NCBI RefSeq assembly: GCF_003697165.2
Contig: NZ_CP033092.2
Span: forward strand, 682,001-746,000
Origin: Escherichia coli DSM 30083 = JCM 1649 = ATCC 11775
GTDB lineage: Bacteria; Pseudomonadota; Gammaproteobacteria; Enterobacterales; Enterobacteriaceae
Reading direction: 5' to 3'
DNA length: 64,000 nt
In this document: in pieces, positions 17,793 through 27,273 of the stretch
How positions within the stretch are numbered: position 1 is the stretch's first letter
Layout: each line of letters opens with the position of its first letter
Program-made: the position numbers and the translations under genes
The notes under the pieces: generated by a model
Seen by the model: the letters and a program-made list of their open reading frames with translations, nothing else
Told to the model about the DNA's origin: nothing
Database searches by the model: none

Positions 17793-19274
17793 TCAGTTAC
17801 GGAAAGGGTTATGACCGTTACTGGTGGTAGTGCGTGCGGATGTTTGCTGAACGACGGGTGCCGGGCTATCAGGCGCATAACCATCAGCAATAGCATTCTG
17901 TTCCGGCGTTTGCGGGGCAACGTTTTCCGGATTAGTGGAAACCGGTTTGCTCAGCGCATTGTTCAGTGCCAGCAGATCCTGCTCGTTCAACGTACCCAGA
18001 GCTGACTTAATATTCAACTGGTTAATCAGGTAGTTATAACGCGCATTTGCCAGCTCTTGCTTAGCGTTGTACAGCGTGGTGGTCGCATCCAACACATCAA
18101 CAATGGTACGCGTACCAACCGAGTAACCCGCTTCCATCGCGTCTAATGAGCTTTGAGCGGAAACTACGGCTTGTTTGTAGGCGTTAATGCTACTGATAGA
18201 AGCATTAATGTTGTTGAAGGAGGAACGTACGGTTTGCACGACGCTACGATGCGCGCTTTCCAGTTGCTCGCTGGCACCAACAAAGTTGTACTGGGCCTGT
18301 TTCACCTGCGAGTTAACCATTCCGCCCTGATAAATCGGCAGCGAGAAGCTCAGGCCAACTTTGTTCTGGCCCATATTGCTATCGTCATACTGGGTACCAG
18401 CGGCACCACGGGTTTTTGAACCGCTGTAAGAGGTGTCAGAAATTCCGGTAGAGGCCGTCAAATCCAGAGTCGGTAAGTGACCGTCCTGCGCCTGGCGAAT
18501 TTGCTCGCGCGCCAGGTCCTGGCTCAAGCGCGCCTGTAACAACGACAGGTTACGTTTTTCGGCTTCTTTCAGCAGCGTGTTAACCGGCTGTGGTTTGTCG
18601 GTTTTAAAGTTTTCGACATTCAGCGCCGCCAGTTCCGGATAGTAGTTACCGGTGATCTGGCGCAGCTGCTCTACCGCGTTATCAAGGTTATTACGTGCGG
18701 TCACTTCGTTCGCCAGCACGGTATCGTACTGTGCGCGGGCGTTCTGCACGTCGGTGATCGCTACCAGGCCCACGTTAAAACGTTGGGTGGTTTGATCTAA
18801 TTGACGGTAGATCGCTTCTTTTTGCGCCTGTGTATAGGAAAGAACGTCAATCGCATTCAACACGTTGAAATAAGCGGTCGCGGTGTTGAGGATCAAGGTT
18901 TGTTGATCGGTCTGATACGTGACGTCCTGAATCCCAGCTGCTTTTTCCTGCAGCGTTAACGCACGCCATTTCGACATATCAAAAATGGATTGAGTTAACT
19001 GCAGGGACGCACTGGTCGCGTTAGAGTTGATGCCGTTCGCGTCGCGGTAGCCGTTGCTATAGGTGTAATCTGCACCTAAACCTAGTTGTGGCAGTAATGG
19101 ACTGCGCGCTTCATTAATTTTTTCAAAGGCAGCATCACGATCGGCGGCAGACTTACGCAATTCCGGGTTACTAAGGCGTGCTTGCTGATAAACTTGCATC
19201 AGGTTCTCGGCCTGGCTCAACGAACTGAACCCAGAGAGGCTCAGGCCGATAAGAATGGGGAGCAATTTCTTCAT
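17793..19274 (-). CDS. tolC: Outer membrane efflux channel TolC
   Basis: 493 residues from ATG 19274 (MKKLLPIL); the reading to 19313 adds 13 non-family codons. A 22-residue signal peptide (ending SQA) precedes two repeated outer membrane efflux domains that build the trimeric barrel plus alpha-helical tunnel. TolC is the exit duct for AcrAB and other pumps, and for hemolysin and colicin V export. The sequence is nearly identical to K-12. A marbox-like site lies upstream. Confidence 0.98.
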   Translation of the reverse strand: MKKLLPILIGLSLSGFSSLSQAENLMQVYQQARLSNPELRKSAADRDAAFEKINEARSPLLPQLGLGADYTYSNGYRDANGINSNATSASLQLTQSIFDMSKWRALTLQEKAAGIQDVTYQTDQQTLILNTATAYFNVLNAIDVLSYTQAQKEAIYRQLDQTTQRFNVGLVAITDVQNARAQYDTVLANEVTARNNLDNAVEQLRQITGNYYPELAALNVENFKTDKPQPVNTLLKEAEKRNLSLLQARLSQDLAREQIRQAQDGHLPTLDLTASTGISDTSYSGSKTRGAAGTQYDDSNMGQNKVGLSFSLPIYQGGMVNSQVKQAQYNFVGASEQLESAHRSVVQTVRSSFNNINASISSINAYKQAVVSAQSSLDAMEAGYSVGTRTIVDVLDATTTLYNAKQELANARYNYLINQLNIKSALGTLNEQDLLALNNALSKPVSTNPENVAPQTPEQNAIADGYAPDSPAPVVQQTSARTTTSNGHNPFRN

Positions 19275-19358
19275 TTGCATTCCTTGTGGTGAAGCAGTAT
19301 TTAGCGCGATCAAACTGTAAAATTATTGCGGATTCTAGCAGAAGCCGCTACCGCAAAA

Positions 19359-19378
19359 GGTTGGCGTTACGTGCCATA
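19359..19378 (-). promoter_or_regulatory. marbox upstream of tolC
   Basis: The minus strand reads GGCACGTAACGCCAACC, which fits the degenerate MarA/SoxS/Rob consensus (nGCACnnWnnRYYAAAY) except for one A. It lies about 85 bases upstream of the tolC start, where K-12 tolC is known to be activated by MarA, SoxS and Rob. Confidence 0.7.
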
Positions 19379-19478
19379 GGGCGTTAATGTGCCTCAATTT
19401 AACACATGACTGCTCAAACGGCAGTCAAACGTCGCTGAAATTCACATTTAATTCACTATTAGTGCCAGGACATTAACA

Positions 19479-20108
19479 ATGCTTAAGCCAGACAACCTGC
19501 CCGTTACATTTGGCAAAAACGATGTAGAAATTATTGCACGAGAAACACTTTATCGCGGCTTTTTTTCATTAGATCTTTATAGATTTCGTCATCGTCTATT
19601 CAACGGGCAAATGAGTCATGAGGTACGGCGGGAAATTTTTGAGCGCGGTCACGCCGCAGTCTTGCTACCCTTTGACCCAGTACGTGATGAAGTTGTGCTG
19701 ATTGAGCAGATTCGGATTGCCGCGTACGACACCAGCGAAACCCCCTGGCTACTGGAGATGGTTGCCGGGATGATTGAAGAGGGGGAAAGTGTGGAAGATG
19801 TTGCCCGTCGCGAAGCGATTGAAGAGGCGGGACTGATAGTCAAACGGACCAAACCGGTGTTAAGTTTCCTGGCAAGCCCGGGGGGCACCAGTGAGCGTTC
19901 GTCAATTATGGTGGGCGAAGTGGACGCCACGACCGCAAGCGGTATTCACGGTCTGGCTGATGAAAACGAAGATATTCGCGTTCATGTGGTAAGCCGGGAA
20001 CAGGCATACCAGTGGGTAGAAGAGGGGAAAATCGACAACGCAGCGTCGGTCATCGCTTTGCAATGGCTGCAGCTGCATCATCAAGCGTTAAAAAATGAGT
20101 GGGCATAA
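19479..20108 (+). CDS. nudF: ADP-ribose pyrophosphatase NudF
   Basis: 209 residues. The Nudix box is complete at about 97-119 ([22 protein letters not shown], matching GX5EX7REUXEEXGU). The enzyme hydrolyses ADP-ribose to AMP and ribose 5-phosphate. It is divergent from tolC and is the first gene of nudF-yqiB-cpdA-yqiA-parE; yqiB starts immediately after its stop. Confidence 0.97.
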
Positions 20109-20531
20109 ATGAAGCGTTACACACCTGACTTTCCTGAAATGATGCGCCTGTGCGAGATGAACTTTTCACAATTGCGCCGTTTGTTACCGCGCAATGACGC
20201 ACCCGGCGAAACTGTAAGCTATCAGGTGGCAAACGCACAATATCGGCTGACGATTGTGGAATCGACCCGATACACTACCCTGGTGACAATAGAACAGACT
20301 GCGCCCGCGATCAGTTACTGGAGCCTTCCGTCAATGACGGTGCGTCTGTATCATGACGCGATGGTGGCTGAAGTGTGTTCAAGCCAGCAGATTTTTCGCT
20401 TCAAAGCGCGGTATGATTATCCTAATAAAAAGTTGCATCAACGCGACGAAAAGCATCAAATTAATCAGTTTTTAGCGGACTGGTTGCGATACTGTTTAGC
20501 ACATGGAGCGATGGCGATTCCGGTTTATTAG
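20109..20531 (+). CDS. yqiB: DUF1249 family protein YqiB
   Basis: 140 residues, the K-12 length. It is a soluble protein of the DUF1249 family with a cluster of basic residues near the C-terminus ([16 protein letters not shown]). No catalytic motif is visible. It directly abuts nudF and precedes cpdA by 24 bases, so it belongs to the same transcript. Function is not known from sequence. Confidence 0.92.
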
Positions 20532-20555
20532 CGTCGTGAAACCTAAGGACACCAT

Positions 20556-21383
20556 TTGGAAAGCCTGTTAACCCTTCCTCTGGCTGGTGAGGCCAGAGTC
20601 AGGATTTTACAAATTACCGACACTCACCTGTTTGCACAAAAGCACGAAGCCCTGTTAGGGGTAAACACCTGGGAAAGCTACCAGGCGGTGCTGGAGGCGA
20701 TTCGGCCACACCAGCACGAATTCGACCTGATTGTCGCGACAGGTGATTTAGCGCAGGATCAATCCTCTGCGGCCTATCAGCATTTCGCTGAAGGCATCGC
20801 AAGTTTTCGTGCGCCCTGCGTCTGGCTGCCGGGCAACCACGATTTCCAGCCCGCGATGTACAGTGCGTTACAGGATGCGGGTATCTCCCCGGCGAAGCGC
20901 GTGTTTATTGGTGAGCAATGGCAAATCCTGTTGCTGGATAGCCAGGTGTTTGGCGTGCCGCACGGTGAGCTGAGCGAGTTTCAGCTTGAGTGGCTGGAAC
21001 GTAAACTGGCCGATGCGCCAGAACGCCATACGTTGCTGCTGCTGCATCATCATCCGCTACCTGCAGGTTGTAGTTGGCTTGATCAACACAGCCTGCGTAA
21101 CGCGGGCGAACTGGATACCGTGCTGGCGAAGTTTCCGCACGTCAAATACTTGCTGTGCGGTCACATTCATCAGGAGCTGGATCTCGACTGGAACGGTCGC
21201 CGCTTGCTGGCAACGCCGTCGACCTGTGTGCAGTTTAAGCCGCATTGTTCTAACTTTACGCTGGACACCATCGCGCCCGGCTGGCGTACTCTCGAGTTAC
21301 ATGCTGATGGCACGCTGACCACCGAGGTGCATCGCCTGGCGGACGCACGCTTCCAACCTGATACCGCTTCAGAAGGCTACTGA
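20556..21383 (+). CDS. cpdA: 3',5'-cyclic AMP phosphodiesterase CpdA
   Basis: 275 residues starting at TTG 20556, with TAAGGAC upstream; the K-12 gene also uses TTG, which may keep expression low. It is a class III metallophosphoesterase: metal ligands lie in TDTH (22-24), GDLAQD, GNHD, HHHP and CGHIH. It hydrolyses cAMP to AMP, lowering CRP signalling. It overlaps yqiA by one base (TGATG). Confidence 0.96.
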   Translation: MESLLTLPLAGEARVRILQITDTHLFAQKHEALLGVNTWESYQAVLEAIRPHQHEFDLIVATGDLAQDQSSAAYQHFAEGIASFRAPCVWLPGNHDFQPAMYSALQDAGISPAKRVFIGEQWQILLLDSQVFGVPHGELSEFQLEWLERKLADAPERHTLLLLHHHPLPAGCSWLDQHSLRNAGELDTVLAKFPHVKYLLCGHIHQELDLDWNGRRLLATPSTCVQFKPHCSNFTLDTIAPGWRTLELHADGTLTTEVHRLADARFQPDTASEGY

Positions 21384-21964
21384 TGTCTACGCTTCTTTAT
21401 TTACACGGTTTCAACAGCTCGCCGCGCTCTGCAAAAGCGAGCTTGTTAAAAAACTGGCTGGCGGAACATCACCCTGACGTTGAGATGATCATTCCGCAGT
21501 TGCCCCCGTATCCTTCTGACGCGGCAGAACTGCTGGAATCTATTGTCCTGGAACATGGCGGCGATTCGCTGGGTATTGTCGGTTCGTCACTGGGGGGATA
21601 TTACGCCACCTGGTTGTCGCAATGTTTTATGCTGCCCGCAGTGGTGGTCAACCCGGCGGTGCGCCCGTTTGAACTGCTGACGGACTATCTCGGTCAGAAC
21701 GAGAACCCCTACACCGGGCAGCAATATGTGCTAGAGTCACGCCATATTTACGATCTCAAAGTCATGCAGATTGACCCGCTGGAAGCGCCGGATTTGATCT
21801 GGCTGCTGCAACAGACGGGAGATGAAGTGCTGGATTACCGCCAGGCGGTGGCGTACTACGCTTCCTGCCGCCAGACTGTCATAGAAGGCGGCAACCACGC
21901 ATTCACGGGCTTCGAAGATTATTTCAACCCGATCGTCGATTTTCTTGGTCTGCACCATCTCTGA
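21383..21964 (+). CDS. yqiA: Esterase YqiA
   Basis: 193 residues, an alpha/beta hydrolase. The oxyanion region LYLHGFNSS is at the N-terminus, the nucleophile elbow is GSSLGG, and the catalytic His lies in GGNHAF near the C-terminus. It has palmitoyl-CoA and short ester hydrolase activity in vitro; the natural substrate is unknown. It is translationally coupled to cpdA and 28 bases upstream of parE. Confidence 0.94.
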   Translation: MSTLLYLHGFNSSPRSAKASLLKNWLAEHHPDVEMIIPQLPPYPSDAAELLESIVLEHGGDSLGIVGSSLGGYYATWLSQCFMLPAVVVNPAVRPFELLTDYLGQNENPYTGQQYVLESRHIYDLKVMQIDPLEAPDLIWLLQQTGDEVLDYRQAVAYYASCRQTVIEGGNHAFTGFEDYFNPIVDFLGLHHL

Positions 21965-21992
21965 CGATCAACTCGAATTGCTAACTTAAACC

Positions 21993-23885
21993 ATGACGCA
22001 AACTTATAACGCTGATGCCATTGAGGTACTCACCGGGCTTGAGCCGGTTCGCCGCCGTCCGGGGATGTATACCGATACCACTCGCCCTAACCATTTGGGG
22101 CAAGAAGTTATTGATAACAGTGTCGATGAAGCACTGGCGGGCCACGCAAAACGCGTGGATGTAATCTTACATGCCGACCAGTCGTTAGAAGTGATTGACG
22201 ATGGGCGCGGGATGCCGGTAGATATTCACCCGGAAGAGGGGGTACCGGCGGTTGAACTGATTCTTTGCCGTCTGCACGCGGGCGGTAAATTCTCTAACAA
22301 AAATTACCAGTTCTCTGGCGGCCTGCATGGCGTGGGGATTTCGGTAGTTAACGCCCTGTCGAAGCGCGTAGAAGTTAACGTACGCCGCGATGGTCAGATC
22401 TATAACATCGCCTTTGAAAATGGCGAAAAGGTGCAAGATTTACAGGTTGTCGGCACTTGCGGTAAACGCAATACCGGTACCAGCGTGCACTTCTGGCCGG
22501 ATGAAACCTTCTTTGACAGCCCGCGTTTTTCTGTTTCACGCCTGACGCATGTGCTGAAAGCCAAAGCGGTACTGTGCCCGGGCGTTGAGATCACTTTTAA
22601 AGATGAGATCAACAACACCGAACAGCGCTGGTGCTATCAGGACGGTCTGAATGATTACCTGGCGGAAGCGGTAAACGGTTTACCGACGCTGCCAGAAAAA
22701 CCGTTTATCGGTAATTTCGCTGGCGATACTGAAGCGGTGGACTGGGCGCTACTGTGGCTGCCGGAAGGCGGTGAACTGCTGACCGAAAGCTACGTCAACC
22801 TGATCCCAACGATGCAGGGCGGTACCCATGTTAATGGCCTGCGTCAGGGCCTGCTGGACGCGATGCGTGAGTTCTGTGAATACCGCAACATTCTGCCGCG
22901 TGGTGTAAAGCTGTCGGCGGAAGATATCTGGGATCGCTGCGCCTATGTGCTGTCAGTAAAAATGCAGGATCCGCAGTTTGCCGGGCAGACCAAAGAACGT
23001 CTCTCTTCGCGTCAGTGTGCGGCATTCGTTTCGGGCGTGGTGAAAGATGCCTTCATCCTGTGGCTGAACCAGAACGTTCAGGCGGCGGAGCTGTTGGCAG
23101 AGATGGCGATTTCCAGCGCCCAGCGTCGTATGCGTGCGGCTAAAAAAGTGGTGCGTAAAAAGCTAACCAGCGGCCCGGCGCTGCCTGGTAAATTGGCTGA
23201 CTGTACCGCGCAGGATCTTAACCGTACCGAACTATTCCTTGTGGAAGGTGACTCCGCAGGCGGATCTGCCAAGCAGGCGCGCGATCGCGAATATCAGGCG
23301 ATCATGCCACTGAAAGGTAAGATCCTTAACACCTGGGAAGTCTCTTCCGACGAAGTGCTGGCTTCGCAGGAAGTGCACGATATTTCGGTAGCTATCGGTA
23401 TCGATCCTGACAGCGACGATTTGAGCCAGCTTCGTTACGGCAAGATCTGTATCCTGGCGGATGCTGACTCCGATGGTCTGCACATTGCCACGCTGCTCTG
23501 CGCTTTGTTTGTAAAACACTTCCGCGCATTGGTGAAACACGGTCACGTTTACGTTGCACTGCCACCGCTCTACCGTATTGACCTCGGGAAAGAGGTTTAT
23601 TACGCGCTGACGGAAGAAGAGAAAGAGGGCGTACTTGAGCAATTAAAACGCAAGAAAGGCAAGCCAAACGTCCAGCGTTTTAAAGGTCTCGGGGAAATGA
23701 ACCCGATGCAATTGCGCGAAACCACGCTTGATCCGAACACTCGCCGTCTGGTGCAGTTGACTATCGATGATGAAGACGATCAGCGTACTGACGCGATGAT
23801 GGATATGCTGCTGGCGAAGAAACGCTCGGAAGATCGCCGCAATTGGTTGCAAGAAAAAGGCGACATGGCAGAGATTGAGGTCTGA
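21993..23885 (+). CDS. parE: DNA topoisomerase IV subunit B
   Basis: 630 residues, full length. It has the GHKL ATPase domain (DNSVDEAL, DDGRGMP and GGLHGVG motifs), the transducer domain and the TOPRIM domain (LVEGDSAGGSAKQ, DADSDGLH). With ParC it decatenates daughter chromosomes. Codons read directly give I444, L445, S458, E460 and I529, all susceptible-type at known quinolone-linked positions. A strong terminator follows, separating it from the iron island. Confidence 0.98.
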   Translation: MTQTYNADAIEVLTGLEPVRRRPGMYTDTTRPNHLGQEVIDNSVDEALAGHAKRVDVILHADQSLEVIDDGRGMPVDIHPEEGVPAVELILCRLHAGGKFSNKNYQFSGGLHGVGISVVNALSKRVEVNVRRDGQIYNIAFENGEKVQDLQVVGTCGKRNTGTSVHFWPDETFFDSPRFSVSRLTHVLKAKAVLCPGVEITFKDEINNTEQRWCYQDGLNDYLAEAVNGLPTLPEKPFIGNFAGDTEAVDWALLWLPEGGELLTESYVNLIPTMQGGTHVNGLRQGLLDAMREFCEYRNILPRGVKLSAEDIWDRCAYVLSVKMQDPQFAGQTKERLSSRQCAAFVSGVVKDAFILWLNQNVQAAELLAEMAISSAQRRMRAAKKVVRKKLTSGPALPGKLADCTAQDLNRTELFLVEGDSAGGSAKQARDREYQAIMPLKGKILNTWEVSSDEVLASQEVHDISVAIGIDPDSDDLSQLRYGKICILADADSDGLHIATLLCALFVKHFRALVKHGHVYVALPPLYRIDLGKEVYYALTEEEKEGVLEQLKRKKGKPNVQRFKGLGEMNPMQLRETTLDPNTRRLVQLTIDDEDDQRTDAMMDMLLAKKRSEDRRNWLQEKGDMAEIEV

Positions 23886-23913
23886 TAATCCTCCCGCCAG
23901 AAGAATAAAACAT

Positions 23914-23947
23914 AGCCCGGTATACAAGTGTATACCGGGCTTTTTTG
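23914..23947. terminator. Terminator between parE and fitA
   Basis: AGCCCGGTATACA-AG-TGTATACCGGGCT followed by TTTTTT. It ends parE and lies directly at the end of the convergent receptor gene. Confidence 0.88.
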
Positions 23948-23948
23948 A

Positions 23949-26090
23949 TCAAAATTCCATTTTCACCGTGAATTGCACTTCACGCGGATCGCCAATCTGG
24001 TTGCCCAGATTATTTGTGGCGATGGAAGAGGTGTAATACGTTTTATCAAACAGGTTTTTGACGTTTAATTGCAGAGTGACCGGATACTGCAATTTCATTT
24101 TGTATGCGGCGAAGGCATCGGCAACGAAATAGCCAGGCAGATAATAGTCAGCCCCATTGGTTGCCGAACGACGGCTTACACCATGTCCGCCACCGCCAAA
24201 CGTCAGTGTGTTATTGCCTGGCATGTTATGAATATCATAGGTCAGGAATAGCGAACCGGTATGACGAGGAACATTCGGCAATGGTTTCCCTGCATAATCA
24301 GGATCTTCCAGAACCTTTGCATCGGTATAGCCGTAGCTGGCAATGATATTAATGTTTTCAGTTAATGCTCCCGCAAGGTCGACTTCTACCCCTCTTGAAC
24401 GAACGCGGCCTGCCGTTTTGGCGATGGTTTCATCACCAATACTTTCGGTATACAACACATTACGTTTATGGATATCAAACAGCGCAATATCTGCGGTGAT
24501 ACCATCGAATAGCTCGAATTTTGCCCCGACTTCGTAAGCATTAGATGATTCTGGTGGAAGATCGCCAATGTAGCTGGCAATTGACGACTGCGGCATAAAT
24601 GTTTGCGAATAATTGGCAAATAAGGATACCGATGGCGTCAGTTTGTAGACTAACCCCAGTTTGGGCGTCCATTGTTCATCGCGGCTGTCAGTATTGACAT
24701 TAAAAGGACGGCCTTTACCCGCATATTGCGTGTAATACTGATAGCGGATCCCGGCGACGGCAATCCAGTTATCGGTCAGATAGAGCGCGTCCTGTGCATA
24801 AGCTGAGTAGTTCTCCTGTTTGATCGTCTGATCGCTGTCCGACGCCGAAACCGTTGTACATTTGCTGGTATTACCATAAACAGGGTTGTATATATTGAAA
24901 TCTTTAGCTTTTTTACAGCGAATCATATCTGTACGCAGAAGATCATAATATTCATATGACACCCCACCCAGAATCTCATTATAGAATCCGGCAATATCAA
25001 CATTCCCTTGCAGATCCGCACGAGTAGCATGCATACGCTGGGTAGATCCCTGAGTTGCATCAACACGCCGTGTCAGTGTTCCTGTCGTTGCATCATACGC
25101 GGTAACACGCGCCTGATTATCGCTGTATTTATCCTGGCTGTAGCTGTAATCAAAGCGCGCTGTCCACTGGCTATTGAGATGATATTCTGCGTTGAGTTGC
25201 GCCAGATCGGACTGACCATCTGTAATATTAAACGGTTCGTCAAAACGTATTTTTCGATCAACGTTTACGGGCTGTTTCGTCGTAAGGTCGAAAATCGTTC
25301 CACGATCGAATGGAGTTTTATAGTCCCGATGGGAATAGAGCATGGTTACTGTTGCATTATCACCAAACCAGGTGAGTGACGGGGCAATAAATGTACTGCG
25401 CTCTTTACCGAAGTTTCGCCAGTAATCTTCATCCTGCACTTCCCCGGTAAGGCGATACGCCAGCTGAGTGCCTTCAATGGGACCTGTGATATCAAGTTGC
25501 CCAGTGCCGCCACCAAAACTGGAGGAGGTGGCTGAAACCGAACCATGGAATGTTTTTTCCGGGCGCTTGGTCACGACGTTAATCAGTCCGCCAGGATCGA
25601 GAATGCCATACAGCGTGGAGGCCGGGCCTTTTAGCACTTCCACACGCTCTGTTGCGGCGTTGAAACTACGAGGAAGTACGGTTCGCAGACCGTTGGTCAT
25701 GATGGAGCCATCCCGGTTTGCGCCAAACCCACGGCGTACAAAAGCATCCTGAGTCCCGCCTAATGTATTGGTCTGTACCACGTTACTGACGTTATAAAGC
25801 GCCTCATCCAGCGTTGTCGCATTCTGGTTTTCCAGAACCTGATCGCTAACCGTATTGACCACCTGCGGGATATCCAGCATCGGCATATCGGTTAATGTCG
25901 CCGTGGAGGTGCTCAGAGGTTGATAACCATCGGTTGCCTCAGTTGCGGTATTTGCATCTGCTGTAACAGTGATTGTTTCGCCATCTTTGGTCGTTACAGA
26001 GTCTGTTGCATGAATCATCGGTGCCGCAAAAAGCAGTGAAAAGAGCGCCCGACCTTTGAGTCCTGAGAATGAAGGTGTGAACATAGCCAT
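23949..26090 (-). CDS. fitA: TonB-dependent siderophore receptor (FitA type)
   Basis: 713 residues. A signal peptide (about 1-28) is followed by the TonB box ETITVTA (38-44), a plug domain (about 55-180 with VRRGFG and the LKGPASTLYG motif) and a 22-strand barrel ending in Phe (VKMEF). It is related to ferrichrome/ferrioxamine-type receptors. It is divergent from an ABC iron importer and reads into the parE terminator. I assign it to the fit system of pathogenic E. coli from memory; the ligand is not certain. No clear ribosome site precedes the first ATG, and ATG 26084 is an alternative. Confidence 0.88.
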   Translation of the reverse strand: MAMFTPSFSGLKGRALFSLLFAAPMIHATDSVTTKDGETITVTADANTATEATDGYQPLSTSTATLTDMPMLDIPQVVNTVSDQVLENQNATTLDEALYNVSNVVQTNTLGGTQDAFVRRGFGANRDGSIMTNGLRTVLPRSFNAATERVEVLKGPASTLYGILDPGGLINVVTKRPEKTFHGSVSATSSSFGGGTGQLDITGPIEGTQLAYRLTGEVQDEDYWRNFGKERSTFIAPSLTWFGDNATVTMLYSHRDYKTPFDRGTIFDLTTKQPVNVDRKIRFDEPFNITDGQSDLAQLNAEYHLNSQWTARFDYSYSQDKYSDNQARVTAYDATTGTLTRRVDATQGSTQRMHATRADLQGNVDIAGFYNEILGGVSYEYYDLLRTDMIRCKKAKDFNIYNPVYGNTSKCTTVSASDSDQTIKQENYSAYAQDALYLTDNWIAVAGIRYQYYTQYAGKGRPFNVNTDSRDEQWTPKLGLVYKLTPSVSLFANYSQTFMPQSSIASYIGDLPPESSNAYEVGAKFELFDGITADIALFDIHKRNVLYTESIGDETIAKTAGRVRSRGVEVDLAGALTENINIIASYGYTDAKVLEDPDYAGKPLPNVPRHTGSLFLTYDIHNMPGNNTLTFGGGGHGVSRRSATNGADYYLPGYFVADAFAAYKMKLQYPVTLQLNVKNLFDKTYYTSSIATNNLGNQIGDPREVQFTVKMEF

Positions 26091-26190
26091 TTAGTCTGTT
26101 ATCCCAAAAACTCGCGGATTGTCGCGAGTGAAAATTGTTTCTTATTGCTCACTAAGCACTATCCGTTTGTTATTTCGCCATCGGATATGT

Positions 26191-26209
26191 AATTGAGAAT
26201 CATTCAATC
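26191..26209. promoter_or_regulatory. Fur-box-like site in the fit divergent promoter
   Basis: AATTGAGAATCATTCAATC contains GAGAATCATTC, the typical core of Fur boxes (GATAATGATAATCATTATC). It sits about 100 bases upstream of fitA in the 373-base divergent region, so it could repress the receptor and the importer when iron is plentiful. The rest of the region is AT-rich with no gene. Confidence 0.75.
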
Positions 26210-26463
26210 ACGCAGTAATGTAGTAGTAAATGAGAAATAACAAAAAATTGCTACATGTGTTTTTATGAAAAGTTTATACAATTTGATTGCTTTTAATTTA
26301 TTGATATTTAATGTTTTTATTTTTATGTATAAAAATAGTTTACCTGTTATTTACCTTGTTTTTGTGTGGCTTTTAACTGCTTGACTACTACATTTTGTGG
26401 CGTCAAACTCTCAAAGGAGAATGAGTTTTATTTTTGTTTGTCTTTGATTAAGTTGGCGTACAC

Positions 26464-27273
26464 GTGGCACATAACGCAAAAGGGCAGGGGCTGATCCTCG
26501 ACAATGTTTCTGCCGGGTATCACAAGAAGATCATTGTTGATGGTGTTTCTTTCTCCGTTCCCACAGAAAAAATGACCGTTCTGGTTGGGGCAAACGGCTG
26601 TGGAAAGTCGACGTTGCTCAGCACCATTGCACGTATCTTGCAACCCATGGGCGGTTCGATATTGCTTGATGGCAAAGCGATTCACGAGCAACCAACGAAA
26701 GCGTTATCCCGTAGACTTGGGATCTTGCCGCAGTCGCCATTATTGCCGGAGGGCTTAACCGTTTATGAACTGGTATCGCGTGGGCGTTTTCCCTGGCAAA
26801 ATTTCATACGTCAATGGAGCGACGCCGATGAGCTGGCGGTGGAAGAGGCCCTGAAATTAACGGGTACGCAGGAGTTTGCACATTTACCTGTTGAAAAACT
26901 CTCTGGTGGGCAGCGCCAGCGTTGCTGGATTGCGATGGTGTTGGCGCAAAAGACGCCTTATATCCTGCTGGATGAACCCACAACCTGGCTTGATTTACGT
27001 TATCAGGTTGAAATTCTTGAGTTATTACATGATTTAACGCGTCATCACGGGCGTACAGTCGTCGTGGTGTTGCATGATCTGAATTTTGCCGTCAATTATG
27101 GTGATACGTTGATATTTTTACGCCAGGGGAAAGTGGTGCGTGTGTTGAATGAGGGGGAGCATTGCACGCCTGAGCTGGTAAAAGCGGTCTTTGACGTTGA
27201 TGTTCACGCATCAATAAATCCTCTGACGGGAAAGCCGTACTTCATGCCGTTTCGTGGTGTAGAAAAAGTATGA
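26464..27273 (+). CDS. fitB: Iron(III)-siderophore ABC transporter ATPase
   Basis: 269 residues from GTG 26464, the only start in frame before a TAA at 26449. Walker A is GANGCGKST (42-50), the signature is LSGGQRQR, and Walker B is YILLDEPTTW. It is of the FecE/FhuC type. It would energise uptake of a ferric siderophore through the two permeases encoded next. The ribosome site is poor, and a tiny ORF (ATG 26421, 8 codons) with AAGGAG ends 17 bases before it. It overlaps the next gene by 4 bases. The letter B is from memory of the fit naming. Confidence 0.85.
   Translation: MAHNAKGQGLILDNVSAGYHKKIIVDGVSFSVPTEKMTVLVGANGCGKSTLLSTIARILQPMGGSILLDGKAIHEQPTKALSRRLGILPQSPLLPEGLTVYELVSRGRFPWQNFIRQWSDADELAVEEALKLTGTQEFAHLPVEKLSGGQRQRCWIAMVLAQKTPYILLDEPTTWLDLRYQVEILELLHDLTRHHGRTVVVVLHDLNFAVNYGDTLIFLRQGKVVRVLNEGEHCTPELVKAVFDVDVHASINPLTGKPYFMPFRGVEKV

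Noticed and set aside
17502..18005. Frame between ygiB and tolC (region of the old K-12 ygiA prediction)
   Set aside because: Overlaps both real genes antisense and looks non-coding; ygiA is itself doubtful.
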